Assembly: GCA_964196325.1 (NCBI GenBank)
Contig: CAXMST010000017.1
Coordinates: forward strand, 1-16,127
Origin: CAXMST01 sp964196325
Lineage (GTDB): Bacteria > Actinomycetota > Thermoleophilia > Solirubrobacterales > 70-9
Direction of reading: 5' to 3'
DNA: 16,127 nt
Shown here: positions 1 through 6,811 of the stretch, piece after piece
Numbering within the stretch: position 1 is the first letter of the stretch
Layout: each line of letters opens with the position of its first letter
Position numbers and translations under genes: made by a program
Notes under the pieces: model-generated
What the model was told of the DNA's origin: nothing
The model's database searches: none
What the model saw: the letters and a program-made list of their open reading frames with translations, nothing else

Positions 1-731
1 TCCCCCCGGGACCGCGCCTCGGCAACGTCGTGATCGAGGCCCAGGGCCTGCGCAAGGGGTTCGGGGACAAGCTGCTGATCGAGGACCTCTCATTCGCACT
101 GCCGCCGGCCGGGATCGTCGGTGTGATCGGCCCCAACGGCGCCGGCAAGACAACCCTGTTCCGGATGATCGTCGGGGAGGAGCCGCCCGATGCGGGCTCA
201 CTCAAGCTCGGTGAGAGCGTCAAGCTCGCCTACGTTGACCAGTCGCGGGACGCGCTCGACGGCGCTGCCACCGTCTGGGAGGAGGTCTCCGGCGGCCTGG
301 ACGAGATCGACGTCGGGCCGCGCAAAATGGGCTCGCGCGCCTACACCTCCGGGTTCAACTTCAAGGGCTCCGACCAGCAGCGCAAGGTGGCGACGCTCTC
401 GGGAGGCGAGCGCAACCGCCTGCACCTGGCGAAGCTGCTGCGGGAGGGCGGCAACCTGCTGCTTCTGGACGAGCCGACCAACGACCTCGACGTCGACACT
501 CTGCGGGCGCTCGAGGAGGCGTTGCTCGAGTTCGCCGGGTGCGCCGTCGTGATCTCCCACGATCGCTGGTTCCTCGATCGGGTCGCGACCCACGTGCTGG
601 CGTTCGAAGGTGATTCGCAGGTGCGCTGGTTCGAGGGCAACGTCTCCGACTACGAGGAGGAACGCCACGACCGACTCGGGATCGAGGCCGATCGCCCACA
701 CCGGATCAGCTACAAGCCGCTGACCCGCTGA
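1..731 (+). CDS. ettA: EttA-type ABC-F translation factor, C-terminal half (5' end outside window)
   Basis: This is the second ATPase domain of an ABC-F protein. The frame is open to the left edge (first full codon at base 3), so the GTG at 30 is not the start. Visible motifs are Walker A GPNGAGKTT, the signature LSGGERNRL, Walker B LLLLDEPTND and the H-loop ISHDRWFLD. The segments before and after these (PGPRLGNVVIEA, SGFNFKGSDQQ, the AFEGDSQVRWFEGNVSDYEEE end and the final RISYKPLTR) match the energy-dependent translational throttle A subfamily closely, rather than Uup or antibiotic-resistance ABC-F types. The family is known to bind the ribosomal E site and gate entry into elongation according to the ATP/ADP ratio. 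It acts in the cytosol and has no membrane segments. The next gene starts 48 bp downstream on the same strand but is functionally unrelated. Confidence 0.93.
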   Translation, partial: PPGPRLGNVVIEAQGLRKGFGDKLLIEDLSFALPPAGIVGVIGPNGAGKTTLFRMIVGEEPPDAGSLKLGESVKLAYVDQSRDALDGAATVWEEVSGGLDEIDVGPRKMGSRAYTSGFNFKGSDQQRKVATLSGGERNRLHLAKLLREGGNLLLLDEPTNDLDVDTLRALEEALLEFAGCAVVISHDRWFLDRVATHVLAFEGDSQVRWFEGNVSDYEEERHDRLGIEADRPHRISYKPLTR

Positions 732-779
732 CCCCTAGCTGAGCGCCGGGGCCGCCGCCCAGGCACAATCAGTCGCGAG

Positions 780-1958
780 ATGAACGCTGGACGCCAATCG
801 AGGATGCCGGCCGGCGTCGACGACCGCGACAGCGGGCGCGGCGACTCCTACGGCCCGATCCGCGCCGCGCTGCTCGAGCTGCTTGGGGCGCTGGACGAGG
901 CGGCGGTCGGCTCGCCGCAGGCCTTCTACGACCGGATCTGCGAGGCCGTCTGCGAGCTGACCGAGATGACCCGTTGCGCGCTGCTGCTCTATGAGGAGCG
1001 CGAGAAGCGGGTGCTACCGGCCGGCAGCTACGGCATCGACGGCGAGATCCTGGCTCAGCTTCACGGCACGCTCGATGAGACTCCGATCGCCGCCCGGGCG
1101 CTGGCCGAGGACCGGGTGATCGTCAGCTCGCAGCTGGACAGCGCGATTCCCGCCCGCCACCGCGAGCTGCCCGGCGTCGAGGAGCTCTGTTGCATCCCGG
1201 TCGCCGCCGGCAAGCGCTGGCTCGGGGTGATGCTGTGCGATCGCGGCGGGCGCAGCTTCACGATCGACGCCCCGCAGCGCGATCTGATCTGGGCGCTGGG
1301 GAAGACCGCGGCGCACGCTGCGGCGACCAGGAGCGCGGTGGCCCAGCAGGAGCGGGCCAAGCTCCTGGCCGAGCGGGTGGCGCTGGCGCGGGAAGTCCAC
1401 GACCGCGTGATCCAGCGGCTGTTCGGACTGTCGCTGGTGCTCGGCTCCGGGGACACGCTCGACCCAGCGGCCCAACGACGTGCCTCGGACGAGCTGCAGG
1501 CAGCGCTCAGCGACCTGCGCAGCGCGATGCAGCGCAGCCGCGAGCCCTCGCGCCCACCGCCGAGCGCCTCGCTGCAGGGGGAGGTCGAGCGGCTGGGACG
1601 CAACTACCAGCGGGTCAGCGTCGATGCCGAGGGGCTGGTGGCCGAGCCGCCGGAGGCGTTCCAGGCGCTGGCTCAGTCGGTTCTGGCCGAGGCCCTCCAC
1701 AACGCCGACAAGCACGCCGACGCGGGGGAGATGGTGATCGCCTCTTGGACGGCGGAGGAGGCGTTCGTGCTGGAGATCCGAAACGACGGGGTCGCTTACC
1801 AGGCCGGTCCGGCAAGCGGCGGCATGGGCCTGCGGCTCGCGGCGCTCGACGCCCTGCAGCAGGGTGGCGTGCTCGAGTTCGGGCCCTTCCGCCAGAATCA
1901 GTGGCGGGTGAGGCTGCTTTTGCCGATGAATGAGACCGCCGGGGTCGAGCTTGGCTGA
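780..1958 (+). CDS. Soluble GAF-domain sensor histidine kinase (HisKA_3 type)
   Basis: A 392-residue two-component kinase. Residues about 45-185 read as a GAF sensor domain (FYDRICEAVCELTEMTRCALLLY, then a CCIPV/LGVMLCD core). Next comes a dimerisation helix with the phospho-acceptor His207 in the H-box LAREVHDRVIQRLFGLSL, typical of the NarX/DevS HisKA_3 class. The HATPase domain has an N-box at LAEALHNADKHA (Asn308), a D-box-like LEIRNDGV and a G-box GGMGLRL (about 348-353). There is no transmembrane segment or signal peptide, so it should sense a cytoplasmic signal. I see no haem or cysteine-cluster motif that would name the ligand. The ATG at 780 has only a weak ribosome site; the in-frame ATG at 804 is an alternative. 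It overlaps the response regulator behind it, which is almost certainly its partner. Confidence 0.88.
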   Translation: MNAGRQSRMPAGVDDRDSGRGDSYGPIRAALLELLGALDEAAVGSPQAFYDRICEAVCELTEMTRCALLLYEEREKRVLPAGSYGIDGEILAQLHGTLDETPIAARALAEDRVIVSSQLDSAIPARHRELPGVEELCCIPVAAGKRWLGVMLCDRGGRSFTIDAPQRDLIWALGKTAAHAAATRSAVAQQERAKLLAERVALAREVHDRVIQRLFGLSLVLGSGDTLDPAAQRRASDELQAALSDLRSAMQRSREPSRPPPSASLQGEVERLGRNYQRVSVDAEGLVAEPPEAFQALAQSVLAEALHNADKHADAGEMVIASWTAEEAFVLEIRNDGVAYQAGPASGGMGLRLAALDALQQGGVLEFGPFRQNQWRVRLLLPMNETAGVELG

Positions 1959-2562
1959 AGCCGGCAACGACCGACTGCACGTGCTCGTGGTCGACGACCA
2001 CGACGTCGTCCACTGGGGCTTCAAGCTGCTGCTCTCGAAGCAGTCCTGGGTCGCCTCAGCCGTCAGCGTCTCCAACGCCGAGGCCGCGCTCGAGCACGTC
2101 CGCGCGCAGCCGGTCGACGTGGCGCTGGTCGACCTCTTTCTAGGCTCGCAGTCGGGGGCTGAGCTCTGCCAGGAGATCCGGCGGATCTCGCCGGAGACCC
2201 CGGTACTGCTGATCTCAGGCGCGGGGTCGATCTCCCCGACGGCGGCGAAGGCGGCCGGAGCGACCGGGTTTGTCAGCAAGGACTGGCGCGCGGCCGACAT
2301 CGCGATGGCGGTACGGATGGTGGCGCGGGGCATGACCGTGTTCGAGCCCAGCGGTAAGACCGATGGCGACGAGCTCACCGTGCGCGAACGCGAGGTGCTG
2401 GAGCTGATCGCCGCCGGCGCGACCAACCGCGAGATCGCAGAGCGGCTCTACCTCTCCCCCCATACCGTCAAGGAGTACACGAGCTCCCTGTACAAGAAGC
2501 TCGACGTGCCGAACCGGGCCGGGGCCGCGCGCCGGGCCGAACAGCTCGGGCTCGGCGGCTGA
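1930..2562 (+). CDS. NarL/FixJ-family response regulator
   Basis: A receiver plus LuxR-type helix-turn-helix regulator, 210 residues from ATG 1930. The receiver has the acidic pair Asp22-Asp23, phospho-acceptor Asp68 (VALVDLFLG), the switch Ser96 (LLISGAG) and Lys117 (FVSKDW). The C-terminal DNA-binding domain spans about 148-205, with LTVREREVLELIAAGATNREIAERL followed by LSPHTVKEYTSSLYKKLDV. The start is uncertain. ATG 1930 overlaps the kinase gene by 29 bases and has no nearby ribosome site. The TTG at 1951 (overlap 8) has GGGG six bases upstream and begins close to where the family's first beta strand starts. The regulator is presumably phosphorylated by the upstream kinase. Its targets are not evident from the neighbourhood. 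Confidence 0.9.
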   Translation: MRPPGSSLAEAGNDRLHVLVVDDHDVVHWGFKLLLSKQSWVASAVSVSNAEAALEHVRAQPVDVALVDLFLGSQSGAELCQEIRRISPETPVLLISGAGSISPTAAKAAGATGFVSKDWRAADIAMAVRMVARGMTVFEPSGKTDGDELTVREREVLELIAAGATNREIAERLYLSPHTVKEYTSSLYKKLDVPNRAGAARRAEQLGLGG

Positions 2563-2600
2563 GCGGCTACCTCTTCTTGACCTTGAGCCTGGGAGCGGCG

Positions 2601-3278
2601 TTAGTCGCTCGGCTCGAGTAGCTCGGCCAGGACCTCGAGTGCCCGGTCGCGATGGGCGTCGAGCTCGGCTACGAGTAGCTCGGCATCTCCCAATTCCACG
2701 GCAGCGATGATCCGCTCGTGGGCGTCGAGCGACCGCTGCCGCTCGGCCGGCGAGTTGTAGTAGAGCGCCCTGTAGGCCTCGGTCGAGTCCCACAGCAGGC
2801 GGATCAGCCGCATCGTGTGGGGCTGCTCGGGGTGATCGAGGATCGCCAGGTGGAAGCGCCTATTGGCCGCCAGCTCGGCCGCCACCTCGCCGGCCTGGGC
2901 GGCGGCGGCGCAGTCGTCGGCGGCAGCCCGGACCCGGCTCAGGGTGTCCGCGTCCAAGCCGGGTAGCGCCTCGCGAGCGGCGCGGCCCTCGAGCAGCTGC
3001 CGGAGCGAATAGATCTCGCGCAGATCCGCGATCCGCAACTCGGTCACCGAGTACCCGCGGCGCGGCCGGTAGGTCAGCTGACCCTCGCTCTCGAGGACCC
3101 GCAGCGCCTCGCGCACCGGGGCCACACTGAGGCCGATGCGCTCGGCCAGATCCTCCTGATTGACCCGCTGTCCGGGCCGCAGCTCGGCCCCGCCGATCGA
3201 CGCTCGCAGACAGGCCAGCGCATGCTCCTGCGCCGTCCCGAGGGCCGCGGGCGGCGGCGCGGCCTCAGCCACCGCCAC
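2601..3278 (-). CDS. GntR-family transcriptional regulator with FCD domain
   Basis: A 225-residue FadR-subfamily regulator. The winged helix lies at about 15-78 (NQEDLAERIGLSVAPVREALRVLESEGQL, then the wing RPRRGYSVTE). The all-helical FCD ligand-binding domain covers about 85-220. Residues Asn139, His143, His187 and His209 fall where FCD proteins bind a metal that helps hold carboxylate ligands. GTG start; its first 14 bases overlap the end of the hydroxyacyl-CoA dehydrogenase gene, so it is the third gene of the gcdH operon. FCD regulators commonly respond to organic acids or acyl-CoA esters. From the context I infer control of the adjacent glutaryl-CoA genes, probably through the palindromes at 5407-5432, including its own operon. 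Its 3' end faces the response regulator gene across 38 bp with no hairpin that I can see. Confidence 0.88.
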   Translation of the reverse strand: MAVAEAAPPPAALGTAQEHALACLRASIGGAELRPGQRVNQEDLAERIGLSVAPVREALRVLESEGQLTYRPRRGYSVTELRIADLREIYSLRQLLEGRAAREALPGLDADTLSRVRAAADDCAAAAQAGEVAAELAANRRFHLAILDHPEQPHTMRLIRLLWDSTEAYRALYYNSPAERQRSLDAHERIIAAVELGDAELLVAELDAHRDRALEVLAELLEPSD

Positions 3279-4158
3279 CCGCTTGCTCGGCGTAGCTGTA
3301 GAGGCCGCGGCCGCTCTTGCGCCCCAGCAGCCCGGCCGCGACCAGACGCTGCAGCAGCGGCGGCGGCGCGAAGAGCTGCTCTCGGTGCTCGGCGTAGAGG
3401 GTCTCGGAGACGCCGAGGACCGTGTCGAGGCCGATCAGATCAGCCAGCGCCAGCGGTCCCATCGGGTGCGCGCAGCCCTTGACCATCCCGTCGTCGATGT
3501 CCTCGGCGGTCGCCAGCCCCTGCTCGAACATGCGGATCGCCGCGAGCAGATAGGGAATGAGCAGCGCGTTGACCGTGAAGCCGGCCCGATCGGGCGCCTC
3601 GATCGGCGATTTGCCGAGTCGATCGATTACGAAGCTGCGGGCCCGCTCGGTCACCTCTGGCGCGGTCAGAAGGGAGGGGATCACCTCGACCAACGAGAGC
3701 ACGGGCACCGGGTTGAAGAAGTGCAGGCCGAGCACGTGGGTGGCCCGGGAGCCGATCGCCGAGCCGAGCTCGACGATCGGGATCGAGGAGGTGTTGGAGG
3801 CCAAGAGCGCCTCGGGATCCTCGATCACCTCAGCCAGGCCGGCGAACAGCTCAAGCTTGGCCGCCTTGTCCTCGACGATCGCCTCGACCACCAGCTGCCG
3901 ATCGGCCAGCGCGGCCAGCTCCTGGCCGGTCGTCAACCGGCCGATCGCCGCCTCGGCCTCCTCCGGCTCCGCCTTGCCGCGCTCCACCGCGCGTTGGATC
4001 GAGGCCTCGATCCGCTCCTGTGCGCGCCGCGCCGCCGCCTCGTCGACCTCGACTAGCATCACGTCGGCCCCCGCGCGGGCCATGACCTCGGCGATCCCGC
4101 AGCCCATGATCCCGCCGCCGACGACGCCGACGCGGTCAATGCGCTCCTCGGCGCTCAT
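3265..4158 (-). CDS. hbd: 3-hydroxyacyl-CoA (3-hydroxybutyryl-CoA) dehydrogenase
   Basis: A 297-residue stand-alone NAD-dependent L-3-hydroxyacyl-CoA dehydrogenase. The Rossmann start is VGVVGGGIMGCGIA (Gly14-x-Gly16-x-x-Gly19). The catalytic region includes SNTSS (121-125), His146 in LHFFNPVP, Glu158 and Asn197 (GFTVNALLIPY), all at the family spacing. The C-terminal helical domain ends with the usual GRKSGRGLYSY. The length fits the Hbd/FadB2/PaaH group and not multifunctional FadB. ATG start with GGAG seven bases upstream; its ATGA overlaps the gcdH stop. In this operon it would oxidise 3-hydroxybutyryl-CoA, made from crotonyl-CoA after GcdH, to acetoacetyl-CoA. The crotonase and thiolase needed on either side are not in the window. 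Other short-chain 3-hydroxyacyl-CoAs are possible substrates. Confidence 0.92.
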   Translation of the reverse strand: MSAEERIDRVGVVGGGIMGCGIAEVMARAGADVMLVEVDEAAARRAQERIEASIQRAVERGKAEPEEAEAAIGRLTTGQELAALADRQLVVEAIVEDKAAKLELFAGLAEVIEDPEALLASNTSSIPIVELGSAIGSRATHVLGLHFFNPVPVLSLVEVIPSLLTAPEVTERARSFVIDRLGKSPIEAPDRAGFTVNALLIPYLLAAIRMFEQGLATAEDIDDGMVKGCAHPMGPLALADLIGLDTVLGVSETLYAEHREQLFAPPPLLQRLVAAGLLGRKSGRGLYSYAEQAGGGG

Positions 4159-5339
4159 CGGAACGCTCCAATCCCCGTCAACGCCTCGCCGACGACTAAC
4201 GCGTGGATGTCCGCTGTGCCCTCGTAGGTGACCACCGTCTCCAGGTTGTTCATGTGGCGGATCACCGGATACTCGAGCGTGACCCCGTTGGCGCCAAGCA
4301 CCTGCCGGGCCGTGCGGGCAACGTCGAGGGCGGCGTTCACGTTCCCGAGCTTGCCCATGCTGATGTGCTCCGGTCGCAGCCGGCCCTCGTCCTTCATGCG
4401 CCCCAGCTGCAGGGCCAGCAGCGCGGCCCGGTTCACCTCCAGGGCCATCGTCGCCAGCTTCTGCTGCTGGATCTGAAACGAGGCGATCGGTCGGCCGAAC
4501 TGCTCACGCTCGCCGGCGTAGTCGAGCGCCGCCTCGAAGCAGGCGCGGGCCGCCCCGACAGCCCCCCAAACGATCCCGTAGCGGGCCTCGCTCAGGCAGG
4601 AGAGCGGGGCTCGGAGCGAGGTCGCCTCCGGCAGCAGCGCCGAGCCCGGAAGGCGCACGTCGTCGAGCATCAGCTCCGAGGTGGTCGAGGCGCGCAGCGA
4701 GAGCTTGTGGTGGATGTCCTGGGTGCTGAACCCGGGCGTGTCGCGGGGAACCAAAAAGCCCCGGATTCCCTCGTCCGTCGTGGCCCAGACGATCGAGACG
4801 TCGGCGCTCGAGCCGTTGGTGATCCACATCTTCTGGCCGTGCAGGATCCAATCGGAGCCGTCGCGTCGGGCGCGGGTCCGCATCGATCCAGGATCGGAGC
4901 CCGAATCAGGCTCGGTCAGGCCAAAGCAGCCGATCGCCTCGCCGCTCGCCATCCGCGGCAACCACTGCTGCTTCTGCTCCTCCGAGCCCCAGCGCCAAAT
5001 CGCGTACATCGCCAGCGATCCCTGGACCGAGACGAGGCTGCGAATGCCGCTGTCCCCCGCCTCCAGCTCCATGCAGGCAAGCCCGTAGGCGGTGGCGGTG
5101 GCGCCGGCGCAGCCGTAGCCCTCGAGGTGCATGCCGAGCAGGCCGAGCCGGCCCAACTCACCGATCAGCTCGGACGGCACGCGCTCGGACTCGAACCACT
5201 CGCCAACCTCCGGCGTGACCCGCTCGGCAACGAAAGAGCGCACGGTGTCGCGGATCAGGCGCTCCTCGTCGCTGAGCTGGAAGTCGAGGTCAAGGAAGTC
5301 GCGGGGCCTGAGCTCAGGCGGGGCGGTGCGGGTCTGCAT
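4155..5339 (-). CDS. gcdH: Glutaryl-CoA dehydrogenase (decarboxylating)
   Basis: A 394-residue acyl-CoA dehydrogenase-fold flavoprotein converting glutaryl-CoA to crotonyl-CoA plus CO2. Support for this specificity within the fold: the catalytic base lies in VTYEGTADIHAL (Glu373), and the carboxylate-binding residues of human GCDH (Glu87, Arg94, Ser98) are matched by Glu93, Arg100 and Ser104 at identical spacing in ELEAGDSGIRSLVS. Further family segments are LLGMHLEGYGCAG, CFGLTEPDSGSDPGSM, KMWITNGS, LSCLSEARYGI and REQFGRPIASFQ. The ribosome site GGAGGAGG (complement of 5348-5355) sits eight bases before ATG 5339. It heads a coupled three-gene operon (gcdH-hbd-gntR) and is divergent from a CoA-transferase, a pairing known for glutarate utilisation. 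Electrons presumably go to an ETF not seen here. Confidence 0.93.
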   Translation of the reverse strand: MQTRTAPPELRPRDFLDLDFQLSDEERLIRDTVRSFVAERVTPEVGEWFESERVPSELIGELGRLGLLGMHLEGYGCAGATATAYGLACMELEAGDSGIRSLVSVQGSLAMYAIWRWGSEEQKQQWLPRMASGEAIGCFGLTEPDSGSDPGSMRTRARRDGSDWILHGQKMWITNGSSADVSIVWATTDEGIRGFLVPRDTPGFSTQDIHHKLSLRASTTSELMLDDVRLPGSALLPEATSLRAPLSCLSEARYGIVWGAVGAARACFEAALDYAGEREQFGRPIASFQIQQQKLATMALEVNRAALLALQLGRMKDEGRLRPEHISMGKLGNVNAALDVARTARQVLGANGVTLEYPVIRHMNNLETVVTYEGTADIHALVVGEALTGIGAFR

Positions 5340-5406
5340 GGTTGTGGCCTCCTCCGGCCGGAATCGGGGCAGGTCGCGGCGCCTGGTCTGGCTCGCGCGT
5401 TGGTGG

Positions 5407-5432
5407 ATCTTCGAAGATATAGGATATCTTCG
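5407..5432. promoter_or_regulatory. Nested palindromic operator in the gcdH / CoA-transferase divergent gap
   Basis: Two symmetric elements share a central half-site. ATCTTC-GAAGAT (5407-5418) is a perfect 12-bp palindrome. CGAAGATAT-AGG-ATATCTTCG (5412-5432) is a perfect inverted repeat with 9-bp arms and a 3-bp spacer. The AT-rich block stands out in a GC-rich gap of 92 bp. It ends on the G of the CoA-transferase GTG start and contains that gene's likely ribosome site (AGGA, 5421-5424, seven bases before the start). I infer an operator, most likely for the GntR/FCD protein encoded in the divergent operon. Promoter elements could not be assigned confidently. Confidence 0.65.
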
Positions 5433-6553
5433 TGGCAGGCGCTCTCGACCAACTCCGAATACTCGACTTCTCCAGGGTGCTGGCCGGGCCGCTGGCGACG
5501 ATGGTGCTCGCCGATCTCGGCGCCGAGGTGATCAAGGTCGAGCGGCCGGGCGGCGGCGACGAGACCCGGGCCTGGGCCCCGCCCCGCGACGAGCGCGGCG
5601 AGGGCACCTACTTCCAGGCGGTGAACCGCAACAAACAGACGGTCGTTCTCGACCTGGGTAACGCCGCCGACCGTGAGCGTGCGCTGGCGATGGTGAGCAA
5701 GGCGGACGTGCTGGTCGAGAACTTCCGCCCCGGCGTGATGGATCGCCACGGCCTCGGCTATGAGGCGCTCGGGCGACAGCGACCCGAGCTCGTCTACTGC
5801 TCGATCACCGGGTTCGGCGCCGGAGCCGGCGCCGAGCTGCCGGGGTATGACCTGCTCGTACAGGCAGTCGGTGGGTTGATGAGCATCACCGGCTCACCCG
5901 AGGGCGAGCCACAGAAAGTCGGTGTCGCCCTGGTGGACGTGATCGCGGGGCTGTTCGCAGCCGTCGGAATCCTCGCTGCGCTGCGCCACCGCGAGCGGAC
6001 TGGGCGCGGTCAGCGGGTCGAGGTCGACCTGCTCTCCTCGCTGCTGGCGGCCCTGGTCAACCAGGCCTCCGCCTACACCCTGGCGGGCGAGGTGGCGGGC
6101 CGCATGGGGAACAGACATCCAAGCATCGCTCCCTATGAGCTACTCGCGACCTCCGACGGCGAGATCGCGCTGGCGGTAGGTAACGACGGGCAGTTCGCGG
6201 CCCTGTGCGAGGTCGTCGGCCGCCCCGAGCTGGCAGCTGAGCGGCGCTATCTCGACAACGCGGCGCGGGTGGCCAACCGAGAACAACTCCGGGTCGATCT
6301 GGAGGCCGCGCTGAGCGCTCGGGACGCCGGCTCGTGGATCGCCGAGCTGACCGCCGCCGGGGTCCCGGCGGGACGCGTGAACGACATTGCCGGCGCATAC
6401 GAGCTCGCCGAGACCTTGGGGCTGGAGCCGATCGTCGAGATCCCGCGCAAGGACGGCTCGGCCGCTCGACTCCCGCGTAACCCGATCCGCCTCTCGGACA
6501 CGCCGCCGAGCTACCGATCGCCGCCGCCTGAGCTGCCGAGCGCCGACGGCTAG
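5432..6553 (+). CDS. Family III CoA-transferase (CaiB/BaiF type), probable glutarate CoA-transferase
   Basis: A 373-residue class III CoA-transferase. The N-terminus LRILDFSRVLAGPLATMVLADLGAEVIKVE is the family hallmark. The middle has NRNKQTVVLDL and VENFRPGVMDRHGLGY. The catalytic aspartate is Asp169 in GVALVDVIAGL, the same position as the aspartyl-CoA-forming Asp169 of formyl-CoA transferase. The GTG start is preceded by AGGA within the operator. The family moves CoA between carboxylic acids through a glutamyl/aspartyl anhydride mechanism. Specificity cannot be read from sequence alone. Because it is divergent from gcdH and near a shared operator, I infer a succinyl-CoA:glutarate (SUGCT-like) transferase that feeds GcdH; formyl-, oxalyl- or mesaconyl-type relatives are alternatives. 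A strong hairpin lies 65 bases after its stop. Confidence 0.87.
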   Translation: MAGALDQLRILDFSRVLAGPLATMVLADLGAEVIKVERPGGGDETRAWAPPRDERGEGTYFQAVNRNKQTVVLDLGNAADRERALAMVSKADVLVENFRPGVMDRHGLGYEALGRQRPELVYCSITGFGAGAGAELPGYDLLVQAVGGLMSITGSPEGEPQKVGVALVDVIAGLFAAVGILAALRHRERTGRGQRVEVDLLSSLLAALVNQASAYTLAGEVAGRMGNRHPSIAPYELLATSDGEIALAVGNDGQFAALCEVVGRPELAAERRYLDNAARVANREQLRVDLEAALSARDAGSWIAELTAAGVPAGRVNDIAGAYELAETLGLEPIVEIPRKDGSAARLPRNPIRLSDTPPSYRSPPPELPSADG

Positions 6554-6617
6554 TGCACGCGTCCGTAAGTACGGTCGCCCTCAGGCGAGTGGCCAGGGGT
6601 GGCTGGCGATGAACGGG

Positions 6618-6651
6618 CTCCGCCCGCATGCCGGTTGGCATGTGGGCGGAG
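6618..6651. terminator. Strong hairpin downstream of the CoA-transferase, probable terminator
   Basis: Arms CTCCGCCCGCATGCC (6618-6632) and GGCATGTGGGCGGAG (6637-6651) enclose the loop GGTT. This gives a 15-bp stem with one G-U wobble when read as plus-strand RNA, and it can lengthen past a single bulge. It lies 65 bases past the CoA-transferase stop and well before fabD. No U-tract follows, so it would be a tail-less terminator of the kind proposed for GC-rich actinobacteria, or simply a structured repeat. Confidence 0.5.
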
Positions 6652-6740
6652 GCCGGGTGCCATCAGGCGCGTCGGGACGCCGCGTGAGGGTGGTCGTATC
6701 TGCGGATGGGTGCACTAGTTCCCCCGACCCGTCCCCACCG

Positions 6741-6760
6741 AACCCCCCGATCGGGGGGTT
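6741..6760. promoter_or_regulatory. Perfect 20-bp palindrome upstream of the fatty-acid synthase operon
   Basis: AACCCCCCGA followed directly by TCGGGGGGTT is a perfect 20-bp dyad. Skipping one base (G6740) adds CACC/GGTG on the outside. A second small dyad, TTGG-TG-CCAA (6759-6768), overlaps its right edge. The dyad ends 52-22 bases before the candidate fabD starts, where an operator or promoter for the fab genes would be expected. FasII genes are known to be controlled by dedicated regulators elsewhere (FapR in Bacillus, FasR in mycobacteria), but I do not recognise this site as belonging to either. A zero-loop RNA hairpin acting as a terminator is the alternative. Confidence 0.5.
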
Positions 6761-6811
6761 GGTGCCAAATGTGAGGTAACCGTGAGGGCCCGGCGCTGTA
6801 TGAATGGGCAG

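Noticed and set aside
1014..2426. 470-codon open frame on the minus strand opposite the kinase and response regulator
   Set aside because: Its product is low-complexity, rich in Arg, Ser, Pro and Ala with no family motif, and it lies opposite two genes with complete catalytic motifs. It is a by-product of high GC content.
2563..2600. Possible terminator or short C-terminal coding remnant (a minus-strand frame reads like AAPRLKVKKR then stop) in the convergent gap
   Set aside because: No inverted repeat is present, and the peptide-like frame is only about ten codons with no upstream continuation in the same frame as the GntR gene.
5395..5432. Sigma-70-like -35/-10 pair around TTGGTG at 5400 for the CoA-transferase
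   Set aside because: With normal spacing the start of transcription would fall inside the coding region, and no -10 candidate matches well. I did not call a promoter.
4203..5531. 442-codon open frame on the plus strand opposite gcdH
   Set aside because: No recognisable domain. The minus strand carries gcdH with all its active-site residues, and the frame would run through the divergent regulatory gap.
6563..6587. Two small hairpins (CCGTA-AG-TACGG and TCGCC-CTCA-GGCGA) just after the CoA-transferase stop
   Set aside because: Stems of five pairs with a two-base or four-base loop are expected by chance at this GC content. The 6618-6651 hairpin is far stronger.
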